Below, piece after piece: positions 7,401 to 14,090 of a stretch of DNA of 26,079 nt (positions are counted from its first letter, which is position 1; every line of letters begins with the position of its first letter). A program made the position numbers and the translations under genes. The stretch is from Flavobacteriales bacterium (lineage in GTDB: Bacteria; Bacteroidota; Bacteroidia; Flavobacteriales; PHOS-HE28): the NCBI GenBank assembly GCA_008016945.1, contig SSGN01000173.1:1-26079 (forward strand), given 5' to 3'. The notes beneath the pieces were generated by a model. The model saw only the letters and a list, made by a program, of their open reading frames with translations, did not search any database and was not told the DNA's origin.

Positions 7401-7784
7401 ATGAACACGGTGGTGACCCAGGGCGTAAGGGTGACAGCACAGAGCCTCTACGAGGCCGCGCACAGCGACCCCAAGGCCGGTCGGTACCTGTTCAGTTATT
7501 GGATCACCATCGCTAACCATGGCTTAGGGAGCGTGCAGCTGAAGCGTCGCCGTTGGAACATCTGGGACAGCCTTGCCGCTATGCATGAAGTGGAAGGCCC
7601 GGGAGTGGTGGGCGAAACCCCCACGCTTGCACCTGGTGAGGACTACAGCTACCAAAGCGCCTGCATGCTGTGCAGTGGCCTAGGCCGAATGCGAGGGAGC
7701 TACACCATGTGCAGGCCAGACGGATCCGAGTTCGAAGTGCGTATCCCGGAGATGGTGCTGGAGGTGCCGTTCCTCGCCAATTAG
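7401..7784 (+). CDS. apaG: ApaG domain protein (Co2+/Mg2+ efflux protein family)
   Basis: This 127-residue protein fits the ApaG family along its length, a single fibronectin-III-like beta sandwich. Landmarks are VTAQSLYEAAHSDPKAGRYLFSYWITIANHG near residues 11-41, VQLKRRRWNIWDSL, GPGVVGETPTLAPGEDYSYQSAC and GSYTMCRPDGSEFEVRIPEM. ApaG proteins are tied by genetics to Co2+ resistance and Mg2+ efflux, but the biochemical role is not settled. Three cysteines in the second half (SACMLCSG and TMC) replace residues that are usually not Cys. The start at 7401 matches the family N-terminus; the longer frame from 7278 is not supported. It is divergent from the beta-propeller gene. Confidence 0.93.
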   Translation: MNTVVTQGVRVTAQSLYEAAHSDPKAGRYLFSYWITIANHGLGSVQLKRRRWNIWDSLAAMHEVEGPGVVGETPTLAPGEDYSYQSACMLCSGLGRMRGSYTMCRPDGSEFEVRIPEMVLEVPFLAN

Positions 7785-7842
7785 GCTTGAATGGCCCTGT
7801 TAAAACGTTTGAACATCCCTGATCACGACAAGCCACTCGCGT

Positions 7843-7850
7843 TAGTTTCG
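7843..7850 (+). promoter_or_regulatory. Weak -7-like box before the small exported protein
   Basis: TAGTTTCG matches TAnnTTTG except at the seventh base and lies 10 nt before the ATG at 7861. A TTTG at 7808-7811 is too far upstream (31 bp) for a normal -33 element. Confidence 0.25.
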
Positions 7851-7860
7851 CGCCCCGGAA

Positions 7861-8190
7861 ATGACCGCACAAGGAGCCACCACGAAAGGTCCATCGCGCA
7901 CCCATGGTGTAGCGATGCGATTCTTCGCCGCGATCATGTGCGGATGGCTCTTCATGGTGCCGCAAGTGATGTATTCTGCCTCGGTGATGGCGTACTGTGA
8001 TGAGCAGGGCTGTTCCCTTCCCCCGGTGGCCGAGGAAGAAGAGGTAGGCCATTCGGCGGTACCGCCACGTGCATGGCCTTCGACGGAACACACTTCGTTC
8101 GATACGGACGAGATCGCGCTTCCGCGCTGGGAGGAATTGATGCTGCACACCTTGCATGGTGAGGTGCCGCATCCTCCGCCGTGGGCATAG
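7861..8190 (+). CDS. Small exported protein of unknown function
   Basis: This is a 109-residue frame; the more likely start is the ATG at 7915, giving 91 residues. From there the N-terminus MRFFAAIMCGWLFMVPQVMYSASVMA is a signal peptide or single membrane helix. The mature part is short and acidic-to-neutral, with a Cys pair (YCDEQGC), an EEEE run, prolines, several His residues and a C-terminal HPPPWA. It resembles the small, poorly conserved exported proteins seen near metal or cation genes in Bacteroidota, but I cannot name a family. If the 7861 start is used, the signal would be preceded by 18 polar residues, which is unusual. It is on the same strand as apaG and sulP with no overlap. Confidence 0.5.
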   Translation: MTAQGATTKGPSRTHGVAMRFFAAIMCGWLFMVPQVMYSASVMAYCDEQGCSLPPVAEEEEVGHSAVPPRAWPSTEHTSFDTDEIALPRWEELMLHTLHGEVPHPPPWA

Positions 8191-8298
8191 GCTTCTGTTC
8201 TGGAACAGATCCCAGGGTCGGCCCACGGTGGCCTTGACCATGGAATGGCGGTTCGCATCATTCCAAGTCCCACTCACTTCCTACTTGCCTTCATCCTC

Positions 8299-9870
8299 AT
8301 GAAGCCCCCGATCTCGTACATCCATTGGAAACGGGACCTTCCCGCCTCCATCGTCGTCTTCCTCGTTGCCCTGCCGTTGTGTCTGGGCATTGCCGTGGCC
8401 TCCGGCGCCCCCCCTATTGCCGGTGTGGTGGCCGGTGCCGTGGGCGGCATCGTGATCGGCCTCACCAGCCGGTCCCCGCTCGGCGTGAGCGGGCCTGCGG
8501 CCGGCCTCACCACGTTGGTCCTGGGCGCCATGACCGACCTGGGCAGTTTCGAACTGGTGCTCTGCGCGGTGATGCTTTCCGGCCTTATTCAGATCCTGCT
8601 CGGCTACCTGCGGGCGGGCATCATCGCCTACTACTTCCCGAACACGGTGATCCACGGCATGCTCGCGGGTATCGGCATACTCATCATCCTGACCCAACTG
8701 ACCCATGGCGTGGGCTACGACAAGCCGGTGGAAAGCGTGGAGGAATACCACTGGACGGATCTGCGGGCCATGCTGGACCATATCACCCCGGGTGCCGTGG
8801 TAACGACCCTGACATGCCTGGTGTTGATGCTGATCTGGGAACGCCCCTTCGTGAAGAATAACCCGGTATTGAAGGTGATCCCCGGCTCCATGCTGGCGGT
8901 GGTGGCCGGCGTGGTGCTTGGCCAGCTGTTCATGGGACACCCCCTCCTCCACATCAGTGCGGAGCACTTCGTGAACATCCCGGACATCAATGGGCTGTCC
9001 GACCTGCCACGTCCGGACTGGGCCGGATCCATGGACCCTCGTGTTTGGCGGATCGCAGGGACCATCGCGGTGGTGGCCAGCCTCGAAACGTTGTTGTGCG
9101 TGGAGGCCACGGACAAGATGGACCCTTGGAAGCGGGTGACACCGGCCAACCGGGAACTCTATGCGCAAGGTATCGGCAACATCGTGAGTGGCCTGCTCGG
9201 CGGCCTCCCGCTGACCCAGGTGGTGGTACGCAGTTCGGCGAACATCCAAACCGGTGGGCGCACCAACCTGGCCGCCGTGGTCCATGGCCTGCTGATCCTG
9301 GCGGCGGTACTTCTGTTCCCTGGCGTGTTGCGCATGGTGCCGTTGTCCAGTCTGGCGGCCGTGCTCTTCCTGGTGGGTTACAAACTGATCAAGCCGGCGC
9401 AATTCGTGGCGATGTGGAACCAGGGTTCCATGCGCTTCCTTCCCTTCGTGATCACCGTGATCGGCGTGGCCTTCATCGGCTTGCTCAACGGTGTCCTCAT
9501 GGGCCTTACCGTCTCCATGCTCCACATCCTTTGGAAGAATTACCGGGTCCCCTACCATTTCGACCCGTACAAATACCGGCCGGGCATGCCCATCCACATC
9601 CAGCTGAGCGAGGATGTGACCTTCCTGAACAAAGCGGGCATCAAACGCACCTTGGGCGAACTGCCCAACGACTGCCGGGTGGTGATCGACGCCAGCCGGA
9701 CCATGGATCTGGACCTCGATGTACGCGAGATCATCGACGAATTCCTGAGCACGGCCGGAGGCCGGAACATCCGATATGAACTGGTGGGCTACGACCAACC
9801 CGCCTCAAAACCGCCGGGCGTGGGTGATCTTGCCCAAGCCGTGCGCAACTTCGCCCTCAGCGGACGCTGA
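8299..9870 (+). CDS. SulP-family inorganic anion transporter (probable bicarbonate)
   Basis: This 523-residue membrane protein of the SulP (SLC26-like) family has many hydrophobic segments from residue 14 to about 400. It includes the family-typical LPASIVVFLVALPLCLGIAVASGAPPIAGVVAG near the start, LGVSGPAAGLTTLV, and AQGIGNIVSGLLGGLPLTQVVVRSSANIQTGGRT in the second half. The C-terminal 100 or so residues (IHIQLSEDVTFLNKAG, RVVIDASRTMDLDLDVREIIDEF) look like a STAS domain. The next gene, 43 bp downstream on the same strand, is a beta-carbonic anhydrase, so bicarbonate is the best guess for substrate; sulfate cannot be excluded. I chose the ATG at 8299 over the one at 8245, because MKPPISYIHWKRDLPAS is the usual beginning of these proteins. 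Confidence 0.92.
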   Translation: MKPPISYIHWKRDLPASIVVFLVALPLCLGIAVASGAPPIAGVVAGAVGGIVIGLTSRSPLGVSGPAAGLTTLVLGAMTDLGSFELVLCAVMLSGLIQILLGYLRAGIIAYYFPNTVIHGMLAGIGILIILTQLTHGVGYDKPVESVEEYHWTDLRAMLDHITPGAVVTTLTCLVLMLIWERPFVKNNPVLKVIPGSMLAVVAGVVLGQLFMGHPLLHISAEHFVNIPDINGLSDLPRPDWAGSMDPRVWRIAGTIAVVASLETLLCVEATDKMDPWKRVTPANRELYAQGIGNIVSGLLGGLPLTQVVVRSSANIQTGGRTNLAAVVHGLLILAAVLLFPGVLRMVPLSSLAAVLFLVGYKLIKPAQFVAMWNQGSMRFLPFVITVIGVAFIGLLNGVLMGLTVSMLHILWKNYRVPYHFDPYKYRPGMPIHIQLSEDVTFLNKAGIKRTLGELPNDCRVVIDASRTMDLDLDVREIIDEFLSTAGGRNIRYELVGYDQPASKPPGVGDLAQAVRNFALSGR

Positions 9871-9913
9871 ACCGACTTTCCTCTCCCCGAAGAACCAACC
9901 CGCCTCCAACCCG

Positions 9914-10549
9914 ATGGAATCCTACTTGCAACTCCTCCGCAACAACAAGGCCTGGGCCGAAGAAATGACCACCAAGGACCCGGGATTCTTCGCCCGGCTG
10001 GTGGACATCCAGAACCCAGAATTCCTCTGGATCGGATGCAGCGACAGCCGTGTCCCGGCCAACGAGGTCACCGGCACCATCCCGGGGCAGATCTTCGTAC
10101 ACCGGAACATCGCCAACATGGTGGTGAACACCGACCTCAACATGCTCAGCGTGTTGGAGTACGCGGTGAACATCCTGAAGGTGAAGCACGTGATCGTATG
10201 CGGGCATTACGGATGTGGCGGGGTGAAGGCCGCCATGAGCAGCCAGTCCATCGGGGTGATCGACACCTGGCTCCGGAACATCAAGACGGTGTACCGGCTT
10301 CATAAGGAGGAGGTGAACGCGATCCAGGAGGCCGATGCCCGGTTCGACCGGATGGTGGAGCTGAACGTGATCGAGCAGGTGCAGAACCTGGCGAAAACGG
10401 CGATCATCCAGCGTGCCTGGGCACATCGCGCAGGTCCACACCTCCATGGCTGGGCCTACCGCCTGAGCGATGGTATCGTGAAACCACTGATCGAGATGGC
10501 CGCCGGGGCGGAGATGGACCCCATAGACCAATACAGCAACCTGGTCTGA
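9914..10549 (+). CDS. Beta-class carbonic anhydrase
   Basis: This 211-residue enzyme interconverts CO2 and bicarbonate. Zinc ligands are Cys42, His98 and Cys101, and the Asp44/Arg46 dyad is present in CSDSR (42-46). The second motif is VCGHYGCGG. The length is close to that of the E. coli Can enzyme. The C-terminal part carries the usual LHGWAYRLSDG segment, ending in the family-typical acidic/aromatic tail. It follows the SulP gene by 43 bp and is very likely in one transcript with it, forming an inorganic carbon uptake and conversion pair. I chose the ATG at 9914, where the family homology begins; the frame upstream overlaps sulP. There is no signal peptide, so it is cytoplasmic. Confidence 0.95.
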   Translation: MESYLQLLRNNKAWAEEMTTKDPGFFARLVDIQNPEFLWIGCSDSRVPANEVTGTIPGQIFVHRNIANMVVNTDLNMLSVLEYAVNILKVKHVIVCGHYGCGGVKAAMSSQSIGVIDTWLRNIKTVYRLHKEEVNAIQEADARFDRMVELNVIEQVQNLAKTAIIQRAWAHRAGPHLHGWAYRLSDGIVKPLIEMAAGAEMDPIDQYSNLV

Positions 10550-10635
10550 GCGGGTGGGAGGCACGCAGGGCGATGGCTTTCCGGACCCGCAGCGGGCCGG
10601 GCTCTGGGCCTGATGAAGGGGTCCGTACGCCCAGG

Positions 10636-10653
10636 GTGTGACGGGCATCACAC
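10636..10653. promoter_or_regulatory. Perfect CRP/FNR-type palindrome upstream of pruA
   Basis: The core TGTGA-N6-TCACA (10637-10652) is a perfect palindrome that extends one more base pair on each side. This is the textbook spacing and half-site of CRP-family operators. Its centre lies about 42 bp before the start point expected from the -7-like box at 10674-10681, the position of a class II activator site. No -33 TTG accompanies that box, which fits an activator-dependent promoter. The regulator itself is not in the window. Confidence 0.5.
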
Positions 10654-10673
10654 AGGGGTGGCGCCCGGTCAGG

Positions 10674-10681
10674 TATCTTAG
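10674..10681 (+). promoter_or_regulatory. Possible -7 box for pruA
   Basis: TATCTTAG is one mismatch from TAnnTTTG and ends 20 nt before the pruA ATG, leaving a leader of roughly 15 nt. The palindrome centred at 10644.5 occupies the place where a -33 element would begin. Confidence 0.4.
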
Positions 10682-10701
10682 CGGCCCAGCAACCGTGTAC
10701 C

Positions 10702-12330
10702 ATGTCCAACGCCATCTTCCACGTCCCCGCCCCCACCAACGAACCCGTTCTGAGCTACGCACCCGGCACACCTGAGCGCAAAGCATTGCAAGCCGAGGTG
10801 GACCGGCGCATGCGCACCCGGATCGACGCGCCGATGTGGATCGCCGGCCATGCCATTGAAACGGCCGACGTGCGCAAGATGAGCCCACCGCACAAACACG
10901 CGCACAACCTGGGCTCCTCGCACCATGGCGAGGCCAAACACGTGCGTGCCGCCATCGACGCCGCACTGAAGGCCAAGGCCCAATGGGAGAACATGCCGTT
11001 CGAGCATCGCGCGGCCATCTTCCTGAAGGCCGCCGACCTGCTCGCGGGTCCATACCGTGCGCAGATCAACGCGGCCACCATGCTGGCCCAAGGCAAGAAC
11101 GCCTACCAAGCGGAGATCGACAGTGCCTGCGAGCTGATCGACTTCCTCCGCTTCAACGTACACTACGCCCAGCAGATCCACCGCGATCAACCGACCAACG
11201 GCCCAGGCATCTGGAACCGGGTGGAGTACCGGCCTTTGGAGGGCTTCGTGTTCGCCCTTACCCCCTTCAACTTCACGGCCATCGCGGGCAACCTGCCCAG
11301 CAGTGCGGCCCTGATGGGCAACACCGTGGTGTGGAAATGCGCGGACAGCCAGTGTTACAGCGCACAGGTATTGATGGAAGTGTTCATGGCCGCCGGTCTG
11401 CCAGCGGGGGTGATCAACCTGATCCATGTGAGCGGTCAGGTGGCAGGCGACATCATCTTCAAGCATAAGGACTTCGCGGGCATCCACTTCACCGGCAGCA
11501 CGGGCGTGTTCCGCCAGATCTGGAAGACCATCGGCGAGAACCTACCGCTATACCGGAGCTACCCGCGTATCGTGGGCGAGACGGGCGGCAAGGACTTCGT
11601 GCTCGCACACCCCAGTGCCGACCCCAAAGTGGTGGCCACCGCCCTGAGCCGTGGCGCCTTCGAATACCAAGGACAGAAGTGCAGTGCGGCCAGCCGCGCC
11701 TACATCCCCGAGAGCCTGTGGCCTGCCGTGAAGAAGGAGCTGCTCGCCGACCTCGCCGACATGAAGATGGGCGACCCGCGCGAGTTCTCGAACTTCGTCG
11801 GTGCGGTGATCGACGAGAAGAGCTTCGACAAGATCGCCGGGTACATCGATGGATTGAAGAAGGACAAGAAGAACATCCAGATCATCGCTGGGGGGAAGTA
11901 CGACAAGAAGATCGGCTACTTCATCGAACCCACGGTGGCCGTAACGAAGGACCCAAAGAGCACCACCATGTGCGAAGAGATCTTCGGCCCGGTGCTCACC
12001 ATCCATGTGTACAACAGTGCCCGATGGACCGAAACGTTGAAACTCATCGACAGCACCAGTGAATACGCCCTCACCGGTTCGGTGATCAGCAACGACCGCG
12101 CGAGCATCATCGAAGCCAGCGACGTGCTGCGGCATGCAGCGGGCAACTTCTACATCAACGACAAGCCCACGGGGGCGGTGGTGGGGCAACAACCCTTCGG
12201 CGGCGGGCGAGGCAGCGGCACCAACGACAAAGCCGGCAGCTACCTCAACCTGATCCGCTGGGTCAGCCCCCGCACCATCAAGGAGACCTTCAACCCGCCG
12301 ACGGACCATCGGTACCCGTTCCTGGGATGA
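10702..12330 (+). CDS. pruA: 1-pyrroline-5-carboxylate dehydrogenase
   Basis: This 542-residue aldehyde dehydrogenase oxidises glutamate semialdehyde (open form of pyrroline-5-carboxylate) to glutamate with NAD+, the last step of proline breakdown. Catalytic Cys327 sits in QGQKCSAASR and the general-base Glu293 in IVGETGGKD; the 34-residue spacing equals that of human ALDH4A1. Also visible are the cofactor-site text TPFNFTAIAGNLPSSAALMGNTVVWK, HFTGSTGVFRQIW, EEIFGPVLTIHVY, PFGGGRGSGTNDKAG and the typical end NPPTDHRYPFLG. It is a full-length, stand-alone enzyme not fused to proline dehydrogenase, which is not in this window. The start MSNAIFHVPAP is the family start. A CRP/FNR-like palindrome lies upstream and a long inverted repeat follows the stop. 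Confidence 0.97.
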   Translation: MSNAIFHVPAPTNEPVLSYAPGTPERKALQAEVDRRMRTRIDAPMWIAGHAIETADVRKMSPPHKHAHNLGSSHHGEAKHVRAAIDAALKAKAQWENMPFEHRAAIFLKAADLLAGPYRAQINAATMLAQGKNAYQAEIDSACELIDFLRFNVHYAQQIHRDQPTNGPGIWNRVEYRPLEGFVFALTPFNFTAIAGNLPSSAALMGNTVVWKCADSQCYSAQVLMEVFMAAGLPAGVINLIHVSGQVAGDIIFKHKDFAGIHFTGSTGVFRQIWKTIGENLPLYRSYPRIVGETGGKDFVLAHPSADPKVVATALSRGAFEYQGQKCSAASRAYIPESLWPAVKKELLADLADMKMGDPREFSNFVGAVIDEKSFDKIAGYIDGLKKDKKNIQIIAGGKYDKKIGYFIEPTVAVTKDPKSTTMCEEIFGPVLTIHVYNSARWTETLKLIDSTSEYALTGSVISNDRASIIEASDVLRHAAGNFYINDKPTGAVVGQQPFGGGRGSGTNDKAGSYLNLIRWVSPRTIKETFNPPTDHRYPFLG

Positions 12331-12334
12331 ACAC

Positions 12335-12453
12335 GGTCGGCAGCAGGCAGGGCTGGGTCTGATCATTGGTGGGGGCACCGTTGGGGCGACCCACTGGATC
12401 GCTTCTACGGTTCCCCGGAAGAAGATCCGGCCCAGCCCTGCCTGCCGCCGACT
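12335..12453. repeat. Long inverted repeat after pruA
   Basis: Arms at 12335-12359 and 12429-12453 (25 bp each, both containing GCAGGCAGGGCTGGG or its complement) pair with only three differences. Two of these would be G-U pairs in RNA, and the third is an A-C mismatch at arm position 8. The loop is 69 bp. It starts 5 bp after the pruA stop and ends about 65 bp before the next gene; no T tract follows. It occupies most of the 190-bp gap. Confidence 0.8.
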
Positions 12454-12520
12454 GGAACTTTCTGACCCTCAACCGCGTAGGAACGCACGTCCGGCCCCTC
12501 TCCCCGGCGCATTCCTATCC

Positions 12521-13981
12521 GTGGAACTCCGTCCGAAACGCACCAAGCATAAAGTACTCTACACGGTATATGCGGCGCTGTTGCTGCTCTGCATCGCCGT
12601 TATCGTCATCGTTCACCGCAACGAGCGAAAAGCCTTGGTGGGCCAGGGGATCACCCAGCTCCGAAGCATCACCACCACCCTCGCAGGCGAACTTGGTGCG
12701 AACAACCTGCGCGCCCTGGTGGAGCGTTACGACAGCCACGGGCTGGTGATCAAGAACACCCAGGATGCCCGGTACTACGTGCTGCACGAGCGTTTGCGGG
12801 GCACGGCGGAAAGGAATGGGCTGCAGGCCCCCCTGGAGCTGGTGATCCACGACGAACGCAAGCAGGAACTGCAGGTGATCGTGACCTCGGAGGTGCGGCC
12901 ACGGTTCCGCGAACGATGGGCGGGCGACCAAGGTGAGCTGCTCAAAGCCTACGGCCGTGTAGGCAGCATGGAAATGGGTACAGGGGACCAGCGCGAGCTG
13001 GTGGCCTTCGACGTGCTCAACGAAGCCAACGGCAACGTGGTGGGCATGGTGGTGGCAAGGGCACCGGCGAACCAGCAGGGGGCGGCCACCGCCTCGTTGT
13101 TCCGCAACATCGGCATCGCCACGGTCTTGTTCGGCTTGGTGGGGGTCCTCCTATTCCGTTACGTGGGGCGTTGGCTCAAGGCGGACGAAGAGGCCCAACA
13201 ACGGCTCAAAGCACGTCATGAGGACATCAGCGACAGCATCGCTTACGCCGGCAAGATCCAGCGTTCGTTGGTGCCATCGGCCCTGGTATACGATGAGCTC
13301 TTCGCCGACTCCTTCGTGTTCGACCGACCCAAGGATGTGGTGAGTGGCGACTTCCATTGGGTGTACCGGGTGGATGCGGACACCTGTTTCGTGGCGGCTG
13401 CGGACTGCACCGGCCATGGCCTGCCGGGCGCCATGATCGCTGCGATCGGCTGTTCCACGCTGAACGAAGTCGTGCCGCAGAACGCCCACAAGGACCCCTC
13501 GGAGATCCTCTCCATCCTCCATACGCGCATGATGTCCACCCTGCACCAGCAAGGGAAGCAGCGCGGCGCAGGCGATGGCATGGACGTGGCACTGTGCCGT
13601 GTGGACCGCGCGGGGAATGAGATCCTCTTCGCCGGTGCGTATAGACCGTTGTATTGGCTGCACCAGGGACAGCTGAGCGTGATCAATGGCGACCGCAAGC
13701 CCGTGGGTGGAGGCCACATGGGCGAGGAACGGCGCTTCACCACCCACAAGCTGGCGTACAGCCCGGGCGACCGGATCTACCTGTTCAGCGATGGCTACGT
13801 GGATCAATTCGGTGGTCCGGAGCGTAAGCGGTTCATGAACAGCCGACTACAAGAGCTGATCATGGCCCACCGACACCTGGGGCTGAAGGAACAAGCCACG
13901 GTGATCGAACGCGCCTTCCTGGACTGGAAAGGCCCGATCGAGCAGATGGACGACGTCTGCATGCTGGGTTTGGCTGTTTGA
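12521..13981 (+). CDS. Membrane-bound PP2C/SpoIIE-type serine phosphatase
   Basis: This 486-residue sensor-like phosphatase has a first membrane helix at about residues 12-32, an extracytoplasmic part to about 190 (no named sensor domain recognised), a second helix at about 196-215 and a short coiled linker ending DSIAYAGKIQRSLVP. The SpoIIE/PP2C catalytic domain follows. Metal-binding motifs are visible as SGDFHW (Asp277), DCTGHGLPG (Asp295), DGMDVALCRVD, GDRIYLFSDGYVDQFGG and the final MDDVCMLGL (Asp477/478). Such enzymes dephosphorylate partner proteins, typically anti-sigma-factor antagonists, but no partner is encoded nearby. No ATG exists before the first helix, so the start is probably the GTG at 12521. 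The preceding inverted repeat separates it from pruA. Confidence 0.88.
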   Translation: MELRPKRTKHKVLYTVYAALLLLCIAVIVIVHRNERKALVGQGITQLRSITTTLAGELGANNLRALVERYDSHGLVIKNTQDARYYVLHERLRGTAERNGLQAPLELVIHDERKQELQVIVTSEVRPRFRERWAGDQGELLKAYGRVGSMEMGTGDQRELVAFDVLNEANGNVVGMVVARAPANQQGAATASLFRNIGIATVLFGLVGVLLFRYVGRWLKADEEAQQRLKARHEDISDSIAYAGKIQRSLVPSALVYDELFADSFVFDRPKDVVSGDFHWVYRVDADTCFVAAADCTGHGLPGAMIAAIGCSTLNEVVPQNAHKDPSEILSILHTRMMSTLHQQGKQRGAGDGMDVALCRVDRAGNEILFAGAYRPLYWLHQGQLSVINGDRKPVGGGHMGEERRFTTHKLAYSPGDRIYLFSDGYVDQFGGPERKRFMNSRLQELIMAHRHLGLKEQATVIERAFLDWKGPIEQMDDVCMLGLAV

Positions 13982-14051
13982 GCCCCCCCTGCCCAAGGTC
14001 TGAGGACAACACCGTCATCCCCGGTATTCGCCGCCTATGGCCACATCCTCC

Positions 14052-14059
14052 TATCTTTG
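14052..14059 (+). promoter_or_regulatory. -7 box for the DUF349 gene
   Basis: TATCTTTG is a perfect match to the Bacteroidota -7 consensus TAnnTTTG. It lies 4 nt before an in-frame ATG at 14064 and 31 nt before the ATG at 14091. No good -33 TTG is seen at the usual distance. Confidence 0.5.
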
Positions 14060-14090
14060 GACGATGCCCGGACGGGCGGATAGAATTCGC

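Noticed and set aside
7861..7914. Eighteen extra residues in front of the small exported protein
   Set aside because: The start at 7915 puts the hydrophobic signal at the N-terminus; the longer form is retained only as a possibility in the feature coordinates.
8281..9798. Long minus-strand frame opposite the SulP gene (about 505 codons)
   Set aside because: Its composition is His/Arg/Gln-rich without any motif; the plus-strand SulP pattern is clear.
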